From positions 186,001 to 250,000 of the forward strand of contig JAPZSB010000005.1 in assembly GCA_027531565.1 (NCBI GenBank): a stretch of 64,000 nt of DNA, given 5' to 3'. The stretch comes from Beijerinckiaceae bacterium (GTDB taxonomy: Bacteria; Pseudomonadota; Alphaproteobacteria; Rhizobiales; Beijerinckiaceae). The notes beneath the pieces are model-generated. The model searched no databases, had not been told where the DNA came from, and was given only the letters and a program-made list of their open reading frames with translations. Every line of letters starts with the position of its first letter. Position 1 is the stretch's first letter. Shown here in pieces: positions 46,579-55,541 of the stretch. Both the position numbers and the translations under genes were made by a program.

Positions 46579-47360
46579 CCGAGGCCGCATCCGAGGTTCT
46601 TTTCTCCTGCGAAAGCGGGATCGGCATCATCACGTTGAACCGGCCGCAGGCGCGCAACGCGCTGACCTTCGCGATGTACGAGGAGATCGCCCGGATCGCG
46701 GCCGACCCGCAGGCCATGGGCGCCACGCGTGCGCTGATCCTGACCGGCGCAGGTGACAAGGCCTTCGCCGCCGGTACGGATATCGCCCAGTTCCGCGATT
46801 TCCACACCCCCGAGGATGCGCTCGCCTACGAGGACCGGATCGAGCGCGTGCTCGACACGCTGGAATCCTGCCCGGTCCCGACCATCGCCGCGATTGCCGG
46901 CGCGGTGACGGGGGGCGGCGCGGCGATTGCCGCCTGCTGCGACCTGCGGATCGCCACCGAATCCGCTCGGTTCGGCTTTCCGATTGCCCGGACGCTCGGC
47001 AATTGTCTCTCCATGCGCAATTATGCCCGGCTCAACGCCTTGCTCGGCCCGGCCCGCGTGAAGGACCTGATCTTCACCGCACGGCTCATCGAGGCGGAGG
47101 AGGGGCGCGCCATCGGCCTGTTCAGCGAGATCCTGCCTGACCATGCCGCCCTGACCGCGCGGATGATGAGCCTCGCTGCGCTGATCGCCGGGCACGCGCC
47201 GCTGACCTTGCGGGCGACGAAGGAATCCCTCCGCCGGATCGGGCAGGGCGCGGATCTCGATGACAGCGAGTGGGTGCTGAACTGCTATCTCAGCGGGGAT
47301 TTCAAGGAAGGCATGGAAGCCTTCCTCGCCAAACGCCCGCCGGACTGGAAGGGCCGCTGA
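46575..47360 (+). CDS. Enoyl-CoA hydratase/isomerase (crotonase) family protein without the catalytic Glu pair
   Basis: A 261-residue crotonase-fold protein with the two oxyanion segments (AFAAGTDIAQF and GAVTGGGAAIAA). The two glutamates of classical enoyl-CoA hydratase are absent: A117 in GGGAA and I137 in GFPIARTLG, where E and PE are usual. It is therefore probably not a simple hydratase; isomerase, hydrolase, lyase or decarboxylase chemistry is possible. It is translationally coupled to the CoA transferase, so it should act on that enzyme's CoA ester. Confidence 0.85.
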   Translation: MTEAASEVLFSCESGIGIITLNRPQARNALTFAMYEEIARIAADPQAMGATRALILTGAGDKAFAAGTDIAQFRDFHTPEDALAYEDRIERVLDTLESCPVPTIAAIAGAVTGGGAAIAACCDLRIATESARFGFPIARTLGNCLSMRNYARLNALLGPARVKDLIFTARLIEAEEGRAIGLFSEILPDHAALTARMMSLAALIAGHAPLTLRATKESLRRIGQGADLDDSEWVLNCYLSGDFKEGMEAFLAKRPPDWKGR

Positions 47361-47366
47361 ACACGC

Positions 47367-48065
47367 TCAGATCGCGTCGCGGACCCGGTCGAGCGTCTTG
47401 TCGAGATGCCGGCCGAGGACTTCCGACAGTTTCTCGCCATCCCGCGCCAGCAGCGCGAGGTTCATCTCCTCGTGCTCGGCCACGGCGCCAGCCCAGCGCT
47501 CGGGCAATTCATTCCCGATGAAGCGCACGCGCTTGATCCGCGCCTGGAGCTGCTCGTGAACCTGGGTCAAGGCGCTATTGCCGCTGGCCCGCACGATGGC
47601 GGCATGGATTTCCTGGTTCAGCTTGAAATAGGCCAGCCGGTTGCGATCGGCATAGAGCCTGAGCATCTGCTGGTGAAGGTCCGCGATCTCGGCGATCTCG
47701 GCGTCGCTCGCATGGGCGCAGGTCAGCCGGGCCGCCAGCTGCTCCAGCGTTTTCAGCACATCGAGAATGTCGCGGATATCCTTCTCCGAAAAGCGCCGGA
47801 CGATGGCGCCCTTTGCCGGCAGGATCTCGACGAGCCCCTCGCTGGCCAAGGTCTTGATGGCCTCCCGCAGAGGCGTGCGCGAAACGCCGAGCGAGGCCCC
47901 GACGGGACCCTCGTTGATGCGCGTGCCCGGAGCCAGCTTGCCTTCGATGATCATGTCGCGCAGCTGGTTGAGCACCGCGTCATGCAGCGTGACCCGCGTG
48001 ATCCGTTGCACGCCATCCATGGCCTCATCGGAGACCGCCCAGTTCTTCTTCCCGGAATCGGCCAC
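47367..48065 (-). CDS. GntR-family regulator, FadR/FCD type
   Basis: A 232-residue repressor-type regulator. The N-terminal winged helix reads LHDAVLNQLRDMIIEGKLAP and GASLGVSRTPLREAIKTLAS. The C-terminal all-helical FCD domain has metal or ligand-site residues in LNQEIHAAIVRASGN and VAEHEEM. The start is a GTG at 48065 with GAGGGG five bases upstream, giving the standard length. A copy of the 13-bp operator lies 164 bases upstream, implying autoregulation. The gene converges on the 40.7-47.4 kb operon with six bases between stops. Confidence 0.9.
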   Translation of the reverse strand: MADSGKKNWAVSDEAMDGVQRITRVTLHDAVLNQLRDMIIEGKLAPGTRINEGPVGASLGVSRTPLREAIKTLASEGLVEILPAKGAIVRRFSEKDIRDILDVLKTLEQLAARLTCAHASDAEIAEIADLHQQMLRLYADRNRLAYFKLNQEIHAAIVRASGNSALTQVHEQLQARIKRVRFIGNELPERWAGAVAEHEEMNLALLARDGEKLSEVLGRHLDKTLDRVRDAI

Positions 48066-48228
48066 GTTTCCCCTCGCGTCGCGCTTCCCTGTCGCGTTTC
48101 CTTGTTGCCAGAACCGGAATTCGATTTCTAGAACCCCGGCAACCCCTCGATCGCACAAATCCGGGATCGTGCCCGTCCGCCCCCCGGAATTTTCAACGGC
48201 GCATGCGCGACGAGCAATCAGGGTTGTG

Positions 48229-48241
48229 GTATGCAGAATAC
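48229..48241. promoter_or_regulatory. GntR-type operator, copy 2, upstream of the regulator gene
   Basis: GTATGCAGAATAC differs from the perfect palindrome by one base. It lies between the GntR gene and the stop of the SAF-domain oxidoreductase gene, fitting autoregulation. Confidence 0.65.
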
Positions 48242-48261
48242 AGTTTGCTCCCTGATCGTTG

Positions 48262-49653
48262 TCAAGCGCCGAGGAAGGCGGCATCCTGCTGGAGGCGAAG
48301 GTCGAGAAGGGTCGATTTCGGCTCGATCGCAAGGTCCGAGGGCCGGATCGCGGCTCCGGCAGGCAGGTCCCGTGCCAGCACGCGGTTGGCGACCAGATAA
48401 TAGGGCGTCGTGGCTTCGGCCGAGAGCGGCAGGGCAGGGCGCATCTCGGCGGTCACGCCGTCGATCGTGTGGTGATGCCCCTTGGCTTCGAGGATCGTCC
48501 CGGCTGCGAGGGGACCGGTGGTGACGGCGACAAGATCCTGCTTCGGCGCATAATCGGGCCCGTAGGGCGTTTCGCCGAGGGCCGCGAGATCGAACAGGCT
48601 CGTCGCAGCCTCCAGCCCCAGCAGGTGGCGCGGCAGATAGATCATCGCCGTTTCGCCATCCCGACTGACCGCATGGCCCTTCCCGGCCAGAACCTGCCAC
48701 GCGGTCCAGTCCTGGCAGCGCAAAGTGACGAAAACGCCGCCGGCAAAACTGGCTTCGTCCGCCAGCCGGACATGATGGAAGACATCCAGCCGCCTGCCGC
48801 CGGAAAGAAGGCCGGCCCTGTCCCGTGGCCGAAGCAGCTCGGCAATCTCCGGAATGCGGGCGACCGGGCAATGGAAGCCCGGCCTGTCAGGAGCGAGGCC
48901 CGTCGCATTCGCCACCAGCGTCATCTCGCACAGGTCCGGCACGGCCCGCAGCGGGAAATGCCGACCGAGCAGTGAAGCTCGGTCCGCCGCGCGGAAAGCC
49001 GCCGGCTGTGCGGCGTCGTTCCACGCCGCGCCGATCCCCTCGATCCGCGCCGGCACGCCGTTGCAGGTCACGCGATCGGTGCCGGGATCGACCACGAAGT
49101 CATATTCGCTGGATTTGCCGGCACAGAGAATGTCGAAGCCAAGCGTTTCCGCCCAGGTCACAAGGTCGATCAGCAGGCTCGGCTGGTCCCCGTCCACCGG
49201 CGCGATCCGGACACCGTTCTCCCGCGCCTTGCGGGCAAGAATGGGCCCGGCCACCGAATCCGCCTCCTTGCTGACCAGCAAGACATGCCGGTTGGCCTCG
49301 ATCGCCGCGAGGCTGTGCCGCGCCGCGGCCTCCGGATGCCCGGTCGCCTCGACGAGAATGTCAAAGGGCAGATCGAGCACGATGTCGAGGCTGCCGGCGG
49401 CGACGAGCCTGCCGGCCCGGAGGGCGACGTCGGCGTCGCGCGCCGTCAGGCACAGCGCCACGTCCTGCGGATCATGCCCGGCGGCGGTAAAGGCCCGGCC
49501 GGCTGCTTCCGCGGTCAGGTCCACCGCAATCCTCGGCGACAGGCGCGGGATATGGCGTGCCTGGGCGATCAGGCTTTGCCCGAACTGCCCGCTCCCGATC
49601 ACGCATAGACGGACGGGCGCGGCGAGGGCGGCATAACGATGGTGATAGTTCAT
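48262..49653 (-). CDS. NAD(P)-dependent oxidoreductase with C-terminal SAF domain (homoserine-dehydrogenase-like, COG4091 type)
   Basis: A 463-residue protein with a Rossmann start (VRLCVIGSGQFGQSLIAQAR), a central part with ILVEATGHPEAAARHSL and APVDGDQPSLLIDLVTWAE, and a C-terminal SAF-like segment (YYLVANRVLARDLPAGAAIR). This layout matches predicted homoserine-dehydrogenase-like proteins found in sugar-acid gene clusters. The start at 49653 is preferred because the alternative ATG at 49695 lies inside operator copy 3. It is divergent from tctCBA. Reaction unknown. Confidence 0.78.
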   Translation of the reverse strand: MNYHHRYAALAAPVRLCVIGSGQFGQSLIAQARHIPRLSPRIAVDLTAEAAGRAFTAAGHDPQDVALCLTARDADVALRAGRLVAAGSLDIVLDLPFDILVEATGHPEAAARHSLAAIEANRHVLLVSKEADSVAGPILARKARENGVRIAPVDGDQPSLLIDLVTWAETLGFDILCAGKSSEYDFVVDPGTDRVTCNGVPARIEGIGAAWNDAAQPAAFRAADRASLLGRHFPLRAVPDLCEMTLVANATGLAPDRPGFHCPVARIPEIAELLRPRDRAGLLSGGRRLDVFHHVRLADEASFAGGVFVTLRCQDWTAWQVLAGKGHAVSRDGETAMIYLPRHLLGLEAATSLFDLAALGETPYGPDYAPKQDLVAVTTGPLAAGTILEAKGHHHTIDGVTAEMRPALPLSAEATTPYYLVANRVLARDLPAGAAIRPSDLAIEPKSTLLDLRLQQDAAFLGA

Positions 49654-49691
49654 GACGGCGCATCCCGATCGGTGAGTGCAGGATGAATGTT

Positions 49692-49704
49692 GCATGCTGC
49701 ATAC
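49692..49704. promoter_or_regulatory. GntR-type operator, copy 3, between SAF oxidoreductase and tctCBA
   Basis: On the minus strand GTATGCAGCATGC, one mismatch to the perfect palindrome. It lies 39 bases before the SAF-oxidoreductase start and 71 bases before tctC, so it can control both. Confidence 0.7.
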
Positions 49705-49774
49705 AGATATGACAAGTTGTCACGAGGCAGGCCATCCAAGGGCCTGTGAGAAACCATGAGCAAGGGAGGAAAGA

Positions 49775-50767
49775 ATGGCTCGCAAATTCGGAATGGCCCT
49801 GGGTTTCCTGGCCGCCGGCATGGCCGGTGCCGCCGCGCAGGGCTGGCAGCCCACCAAGCCGATCGAATTCGTCGTGACGTCCAGCCCGGGCGGCGGCACC
49901 GACAATTTCACCCGGATGATCCAGTCGATCATTCTGAAATACAAGCTGATCGACCAGCCCATCGTGGTCAGCAACAAGGGCGGCGGTTCCGGCGCGGAAG
50001 GCTATCTCGTCTCCAAGACATCCGCGGGCGACCCCTACAAGGTCATTTTCGGCACCAATAACGCCTATCTGCTGCCCTACGTCGCCAAACTCGGCTATAA
50101 ATTCTCCGACCTCACGCCCGTGGCGGCGCTGGCGCTTGATGAGTTCCTGCTCTGGGTCAAGGCGGATGCGCCCTACAAGACCGCGAAAGACTATGTCGAG
50201 GCGGTCAAGGCCAAGCCCGAGACGTACAAGATGGGCGGCAGCCAGTCGAAGGATACCGACCAGACGCTGACCAGCATCCTCTCCACGGCGACCGGCGCGA
50301 AGTTCATCTATGTCCCGTTCCAGGGGGGCGGCGCTGTCGGCACGCAGCTCGCCGGTGGCCATATCAACTCGCACACCAACAATCCGAACGAGAGCATCGG
50401 CCAGTGGAAAGCCGGGCAGGTCCGTCCGCTCTGCGTGTTTTCGCCGACGCGGCTCCCGGCCGGTCCGAAGGTCACCGAAACGCAAGGCTGGGCGGATATC
50501 CCGACCTGCAAGGAATCCGGGATCCCGGTTGAACGCTTCCAGATGCCGCGGACCGTCTGGCTGCCGGCGGGCACCCCCGCCGGTGCCGTCCAGTTCTACG
50601 AGGGCATCCTGAAGAAGGTGTCGGAAACGCCGGAATGGCAGGAATACATCACCCGCACGGTGCAGACCGGGCAGTTCCTGTCGGGTGACAGCCTGAAGGC
50701 GTTCGTGGCCAATGACGACAAGCTCTCGCGCGAGGTGTTCGAGCGCGAAGGCTGGATCGTGAAGTAA
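49775..50767 (+). CDS. tctC: Tripartite tricarboxylate transporter substrate-binding protein
   Basis: A 330-residue periplasmic protein of the Bug/TctC family (signal 1-21, cleavage near AAAQ). It has the WQPTKPIEFVV start and VTSSPGGGTDNFTRM loop, VVSNKGGGSGAEGYL, and VPFQGGGAVGTQLAGGHIN. GGGAGG lies seven bases before the ATG. TctC proteins bind carboxylates such as citrate or other organic acids. Confidence 0.92.
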   Translation: MARKFGMALGFLAAGMAGAAAQGWQPTKPIEFVVTSSPGGGTDNFTRMIQSIILKYKLIDQPIVVSNKGGGSGAEGYLVSKTSAGDPYKVIFGTNNAYLLPYVAKLGYKFSDLTPVAALALDEFLLWVKADAPYKTAKDYVEAVKAKPETYKMGGSQSKDTDQTLTSILSTATGAKFIYVPFQGGGAVGTQLAGGHINSHTNNPNESIGQWKAGQVRPLCVFSPTRLPAGPKVTETQGWADIPTCKESGIPVERFQMPRTVWLPAGTPAGAVQFYEGILKKVSETPEWQEYITRTVQTGQFLSGDSLKAFVANDDKLSREVFEREGWIVK

Positions 50768-50780
50768 AGGCTGGCAGGCC

Positions 50781-51269
50781 ATGATCGCGCGCTGGCAGGC
50801 GGAACTCGGGATGGCGGCCTTTCTGGCCGTCATCGGCGTCATCACGATCATCGGCGCCCGGGAATACGGCGTCGGCTGGTCGCCCTCCGGGCCGGAGCCC
50901 GGCGCCTTCCCGTTCTACATGGGGATCATCGTCCTGCTGGCGAGCCTCGCCAATGCCTTGCGCGCGCTTGTCGCCGGCCTCCGTCCGGCCCTCTGGTCGG
51001 AACAGGCGTTCCTGAAGCCGGAGCAGATGCGGCTGGTTCTCGGCTTCACGCTGCCCATTCTCGGGCTGGTCGTGGCGAGCCTGATGCTTGGCCTCTATGT
51101 CGGGATGGCACTCTACCTGTTTGGCACATTGGTGCTGCAGAACCGTTATCCGGTGCTGAAGGCCAGCCTGATCGCGCTGGCGACACCTGTCCTCGCCTAT
51201 TTCCTGATCGAGCGGGTGTTCAAGGTCGCGATGCTGAAGGGCCCGCTCGAGGCCTGGCTGGGATTGTGA
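50781..51269 (+). CDS. tctB: Tripartite tricarboxylate transporter small membrane subunit
   Basis: A 162-residue protein with four hydrophobic segments, GPEPGAFPFYMGIIVLLASL between the first two. Typical TctB size and layout. It starts 13 bases after tctC and ends seven bases before tctA. Confidence 0.88.
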   Translation: MIARWQAELGMAAFLAVIGVITIIGAREYGVGWSPSGPEPGAFPFYMGIIVLLASLANALRALVAGLRPALWSEQAFLKPEQMRLVLGFTLPILGLVVASLMLGLYVGMALYLFGTLVLQNRYPVLKASLIALATPVLAYFLIERVFKVAMLKGPLEAWLGL

Positions 51270-51276
51270 GGCGGCG

Positions 51277-52776
51277 ATGGATGGGTTTTCCGGCCTCCTG
51301 CACGGGTTCGGCGTCGCGCTGACCTGGTACCATGTGATGCTGATGGTCATCGGCGTGCTGCTCGGCATCCTCGTCGGCGTATTGCCGGGGCTGGGCGCGC
51401 CGAACGGCGTGTCGCTGCTCCTGCCGCTCACCTTCACCATGGATCCGGTCTCGGCCATCATCCTGCTCACCAGCATGTACTGGGGCGCGCTGTTCGGCGG
51501 CTCGACCACGTCCATCCTTTTCAACATTCCAGGTGAGCCTTCTTCGGTCGCGACAACCTTCGACGGCTATCCGATGGCCCAGAATGGCCGGGCCACCGAA
51601 GCGCTCAGCTTCGCCTTCCTGTCGGCCGGCTTCGGCGCGATTGTCGGCGTGCTGTTGATCACCGCGCTCTCGGGCTGGGTGACGCAATTCGCACTCAAAT
51701 TCTCGTCGCCGGAATTCTTCGGCGTCTATTTCCTCGCCTTTGCCAGCTTTGTCGGCCTGTCGGGGGCGCCGCCGCTCAAGGCAGCGGTTTCGATCGCGCT
51801 CGGCTTCTCTCTGGCGGCAGTCGGGATGGATTCCGTTTCCGGCAGCCTGCGCCTGACCTTCGGCTATGATGTGCTGCTCGCCGGGATCAGCTTCCTCGTG
51901 GCGGTGATCGGGCTCTTCGGTATCGGCGAGCTGATCCTGACCATCGAGGACGGCCTCAAGCTTGACGGTATCCGCGCGAAGATCACCCCGCGTGACGTGC
52001 TGCGGACAGCGGCACAGATGCCGAAGCACTGGGCCACCTTGCTGCGTTCCTCCATCGTCGGCTGCTGGATGGGCATCACGCCGGGCGGCCCGACGGCGGC
52101 GTCCTTCATGTCCTATGGTCTCGCCAAGCGCTTCTCGGCCTATCGCGCCAATTTCGGCAAGGGTGAGCCGGATGGCGTGATCGCGCCGGAAACGGCCGAT
52201 CACTCCGCCGGAACCTCGGCCATGCTGCCGATGATGGCGCTCGGCCTGCCGGGTTCGGCCACGGCGGCTGTCATGCTCGGCGGGCTGATGATCTGGGGCC
52301 TCAATCCCGGACCGATGCTCTTCGTCGAGCGGCCGGACTTTGTCTGGGGTCTCATCGCGTCGATGTATCTGGGCAATGTCGTCGCCGTGGTGCTCGTGCT
52401 CGCCACCGTGCCGCTCTTCGCCTCGATCCTGCGCATCCCCTTCGCGATCATCGGGCCGCTCATCGTCGTTGTCTGCTTCATCGGTGCCTACACGATCGCC
52501 GGCCGGCCCTTCGATCTCTGGTTGGCCCTGGCCTTCGGCATTCTGGGCTATGTCTTCAAGAAGCTCGACTATCCGATCGCGCCGCTTATCCTCGCCATGG
52601 TCATCGGAGACAAGGCGGAAGATGCGTTCCGCCAGTCCATGATCATGTCGAAGGGCTCGCTCTCGATCTTCTGGTCCAACCCGCTGGTGACCAGCCTGAT
52701 GCTGCTCGGCCTCGTGCTGCTGTTCTGGCCTCTGCTCGGCGCCCTGCGCCAGCGACTGCGCGCGGCCCGCTCCTGA
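51277..52776 (+). CDS. tctA: Tripartite tricarboxylate transporter large membrane subunit
   Basis: A 499-residue protein with about eleven membrane spans. Signature regions: GVLPGLGAPNGVSLLLPLTF, YWGALFGGSTTSILFNIPGE, and GITPGGPTAASFMSYGLAKR with the following ETADHSAGTSAMLPMMALG. It is the transport channel of the TTT system and is followed by a strong terminator. Confidence 0.95.
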   Translation: MDGFSGLLHGFGVALTWYHVMLMVIGVLLGILVGVLPGLGAPNGVSLLLPLTFTMDPVSAIILLTSMYWGALFGGSTTSILFNIPGEPSSVATTFDGYPMAQNGRATEALSFAFLSAGFGAIVGVLLITALSGWVTQFALKFSSPEFFGVYFLAFASFVGLSGAPPLKAAVSIALGFSLAAVGMDSVSGSLRLTFGYDVLLAGISFLVAVIGLFGIGELILTIEDGLKLDGIRAKITPRDVLRTAAQMPKHWATLLRSSIVGCWMGITPGGPTAASFMSYGLAKRFSAYRANFGKGEPDGVIAPETADHSAGTSAMLPMMALGLPGSATAAVMLGGLMIWGLNPGPMLFVERPDFVWGLIASMYLGNVVAVVLVLATVPLFASILRIPFAIIGPLIVVVCFIGAYTIAGRPFDLWLALAFGILGYVFKKLDYPIAPLILAMVIGDKAEDAFRQSMIMSKGSLSIFWSNPLVTSLMLLGLVLLFWPLLGALRQRLRAARS

Positions 52777-52806
52777 CACCGTCGCCTGTCGCCCCGCATC
52801 ATGCAG

Positions 52807-52834
52807 AAACGCCGCCTCAGGGGCGGCGTTTTGT
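52807..52834. terminator. Strong rho-independent terminator after tctA, usable in both directions
   Basis: Ten-base arms AAACGCCGCC (52807-52816) and GGCGGCGTTT (52822-52831) with loop TCAGG; T residues follow on the plus strand (52829-52832), and the A-run of the left arm serves the minus strand. It separates convergent tctA and the PdxA-like gene. Confidence 0.85.
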
Positions 52835-52869
52835 CGTTCGGAAAAGCCGGAGGCGAGGCGCGAACGGCC

Positions 52870-53880
52870 TCAGGCCGCCTTGCGCCGGGCGGCAGCCATC
52901 CGCGTCGCGATCGTCATCGCGTTCCGCATGGCCCCGGGATTGGCAATGCCCTTGCCGGCAATGTCATAGGCCGAACCATGGGCCGCCGTGGCAATCGGGA
53001 ACGGGTAGCCGCCGAGAACGGTCACGCCCTGGTCGAAGCCGATCAGCTTCATCGCGATCTGGCCCTGGTCATGATACATCGTCAGCACCGCATCGAACTC
53101 GCCCTTCCGGGCCCGGACGAACACCGTGTCGGAGGGGAAGGGGCCCGCACAGGCAATGCCCTCGCGCTGGCCAGCCGCCACGACGGGCTCCAGGACGTCG
53201 ATCTCCTCGCGGCCGAAATTGCCGCCATCCCCGGCATGCGGGTTGAGCCCGGCCACAGCGATCCGTGGCCGCGACCATCCGGCAGCCCGCATCGCCTGGT
53301 CGGTCAGGCGCAGCGCGCGGGTCACATTCTCCGCCGTGATCAGCGACGCAACGCCGGAGATCGGCACATGCGAGGTGACGCGGGCATTCCAGAGATCCGG
53401 CAGGATGTTGAATTCGCTGGCGGTTCCCTTGAAATCGAGGAACTCGTTCATGAAGACGACCTCGTCCTCGTAGGCGGGATAGGACAGGCGCATCGAGGCC
53501 TTGTTGAAAGGCGAGAAGGTCACGCCATCCACCAGCCCGGCCTTGGCAAGGGCAAGACCCTTGCGGAAATTCGCCATGGCGGCATCGCCGGCCGGCTTCT
53601 GCAACTCGCCGGGACGGATCGTCGCCGGGTCGAGATGCGCCATGTCGATCAGTACGGGGCCGTTGCCGGCGGGGATCGGGTCGGTTTCGCGGATGGTCGG
53701 CAGCGACACGGTTACTCCCGCGGCCCGCGCACCGGCCGCGAGAACCCGGGCATCGCCGATCGCGATGATCCGCGCGGCGGCATTGATGTCGGCATCGGCA
53801 AGGATGCGGGCGGAAAGTTCGGGGCCGATACCCGCCGGGCAGCCGATCACATGGGCAAGGACAGGCCGGCTGGCATCCAT
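52870..53880 (-). CDS. PdxA-family 4-phospho-hydroxyacid dehydrogenase
   Basis: A 336-residue PdxA-fold enzyme: IGCPAGIGPELSARI at the start, the three metal-binding histidines in TSHVPISGV, GLNPHAGDGGNFG and TMYHDQGQIAMK, and YPFPIATAAHGSAYDIAGKG at the end. True PdxA works in vitamin B6 synthesis. Copies in catabolic clusters (PdxA2 type) oxidise 4-phospho-sugar acids such as threonate or erythronate 4-phosphate. The location in the operator-linked region favours the catabolic role, though no DUF1537-type kinase is in the window. The start at 53880 has AAGGAG eight bases upstream. Confidence 0.85.
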   Translation of the reverse strand: MDASRPVLAHVIGCPAGIGPELSARILADADINAAARIIAIGDARVLAAGARAAGVTVSLPTIRETDPIPAGNGPVLIDMAHLDPATIRPGELQKPAGDAAMANFRKGLALAKAGLVDGVTFSPFNKASMRLSYPAYEDEVVFMNEFLDFKGTASEFNILPDLWNARVTSHVPISGVASLITAENVTRALRLTDQAMRAAGWSRPRIAVAGLNPHAGDGGNFGREEIDVLEPVVAAGQREGIACAGPFPSDTVFVRARKGEFDAVLTMYHDQGQIAMKLIGFDQGVTVLGGYPFPIATAAHGSAYDIAGKGIANPGAMRNAMTIATRMAAARRKAA

Positions 53881-53961
53881 CGTCGAAACTCCTTCCGAAG
53901 GGCATTGGCGCAGGGGCGCCACTGTTCAGCCTAACGTAGAAACCTCGCCTTCATTGGTCAA

Positions 53962-53974
53962 GTATGCTGTATAC
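53962..53974. promoter_or_regulatory. GntR-type operator, copy 4, between PdxA-like and FAD oxidoreductase genes
   Basis: On the minus strand GTATACAGCATAC, one mismatch to the perfect palindrome. With copy 1 it shares CTGTAT-CAGCATACTTG, 17 of 18 positions. It sits 82 bases before the PdxA-like start and 113 bases before the FAD-oxidoreductase start. Confidence 0.7.
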
Positions 53975-54086
53975 AGCGTGCGCGATCTTTTATGCGAATC
54001 CGGCCTTTGTCGGCATCGCTTGGCCCGAGGCCGACAATCTGTATCCTCCGCCCGGTTGGATGGCGCGATTCCCGGGGGAGATGACC

Positions 54087-55532
54087 ATGCCGAGAATGAC
54101 ACGGCGTGCGGTGATGGCCGGGGCAGGTGCCGTCGCCATGGCCGCACTGCCGGCGGTTACCCGCGCGCAGACACGGCTGATCATGAACGATGCGAGCCGT
54201 TTGAACCCGACGCCGGTGGCGCGGCATTGGCATGTCCGCAATGCCGAAGCCGATCTGGTCGCCGCCCTCCGGCGCGAGCTGAAAATGGCGGAAGGCGAGG
54301 GACGTCCCGTCTGCGTCGGCGCCGCCCGCCATTCCATGGGCGGTCAGGCCCTTGTCCGCGATGGCGTCGCCATGACGCTCGACATCAACCAGACCGAACT
54401 GGACAAGGCCGGCAAGCAGTTCCGTGCAGCAGGCGGCACGCGCTGGCACGAAGTGATCGCGACGCTCGATCCTGCAGGCTTCTCGCCGGCGGTCATGCAA
54501 TCGAACAGCGATTTCGGCATTGCCGCGACATTCTCGGTCAATGCCCATGGCTGGCCGACCCCCTATGGTCCTTTCGGCGCCACTGTCCGCGCCTTCCGCA
54601 TGATGCTGGCCGACGGTACGGTCCTCCGGTGTTCGCGCGAAGAGAATTCAGAGCTGTTCGGCCTCGCCATGGGCGGATACGGCGCATTCGGCATCATCCT
54701 CGACCTCGATGTCGAGATGGTCGAGAACATGCTGCTCCGCCCGAAATTCGAAGCCATGCCGGCCGGGGATTTCGCCCCGCGCTTCATCGCCGCCGCGAAT
54801 GACCCTGCCGTGCCGATGATCTATGGCCGGCTGAATGTCGAACGCGGCAGCTTCTTCGAGGAGGCGCTTCTCGTCACCTATCGCCGCGAGCCGGTCCCGG
54901 CGGCCGGATTGCCGCCGGTCACCCGGGAAAGCGCCCTGAGCGGCTTCTCGCGCCGCGTCTACCGTGCGCAAGTGGAACGCGAATGGGGCAAAAGCCTGCG
55001 CTGGTTCATGGAGAAGACGGCCGGGCCGGCCTTGTCCTCCGGCATCAGCACGCGCAACAGCCTCATGAACGAGCCGGTGCTGAATCTCGCCAACCGGGAT
55101 TATCGCCGGACCGACATCCTGCATGAATACTTCGTTGCGCCCGATCAGTTCGGCGCCTTCATCGAGGGGTGCCGGCGCATCATTCCGAAAGCCTCGACCG
55201 AGTTCCTCAACGTCACGCTGCGCCATGTGAAGCGCGATGCGACCAGCCTTCTCTCCTATGCCACGACGGACCGGATCGCTGCCGTCATGTCTTTCTCGCA
55301 GAAGAACAATCCCAACGGCGAAACCGACATGATCGCCACCACCGAGGCGCTGATCGACATGGTCGGAAGCCTCGGGGGCAGCTATTATCTGCCCTATCGC
55401 CTGCATGCCCGCCCGGACCAGTTCCTCTCGATCTATCCCGGCGCGCGCCTGTTTGCCGCCCGCAAGCGCCAGTTCGATCCGAAACTGCTGTTCCGCAACA
55501 CCTTCTGGGATGCCTATCTTGACCGCCTGTAA
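54087..55532 (+). CDS. Exported FAD-linked oxidoreductase (FAD_binding_4 type)
   Basis: A 481-residue flavoprotein with a Tat signal (MTRRAVMAGAGAVAMAALPA, cleavage near TRAQ). The PCMH-type FAD domain covers about 40-230. H82 in GAARHSMGGQALV is at the position of covalent flavin attachment in sugar and lactone oxidases. SNSDFGIAATFSVNAHGWP and MGGYGAFGIILDLDVEM are typical. The C-terminus has FDPKLLFRNTFW. It should oxidise a sugar, polyol or lactone in the periplasm. The start at 54087 is chosen because GGGGGAG lies six bases before it and touches the earlier ATG (54081). It shares operator copy 4 with the PdxA-like gene. Confidence 0.85.
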   Translation: MPRMTRRAVMAGAGAVAMAALPAVTRAQTRLIMNDASRLNPTPVARHWHVRNAEADLVAALRRELKMAEGEGRPVCVGAARHSMGGQALVRDGVAMTLDINQTELDKAGKQFRAAGGTRWHEVIATLDPAGFSPAVMQSNSDFGIAATFSVNAHGWPTPYGPFGATVRAFRMMLADGTVLRCSREENSELFGLAMGGYGAFGIILDLDVEMVENMLLRPKFEAMPAGDFAPRFIAAANDPAVPMIYGRLNVERGSFFEEALLVTYRREPVPAAGLPPVTRESALSGFSRRVYRAQVEREWGKSLRWFMEKTAGPALSSGISTRNSLMNEPVLNLANRDYRRTDILHEYFVAPDQFGAFIEGCRRIIPKASTEFLNVTLRHVKRDATSLLSYATTDRIAAVMSFSQKNNPNGETDMIATTEALIDMVGSLGGSYYLPYRLHARPDQFLSIYPGARLFAARKRQFDPKLLFRNTFWDAYLDRL

Positions 55533-55541
55533 GGAGCGCCG

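Noticed and set aside
49654-49695. Alternative ATG start of the SAF-domain oxidoreductase at 49695
   Set aside because: It would place the start codon inside operator copy 3 and add residues outside the Rossmann start; the ATG at 49653 fits better.
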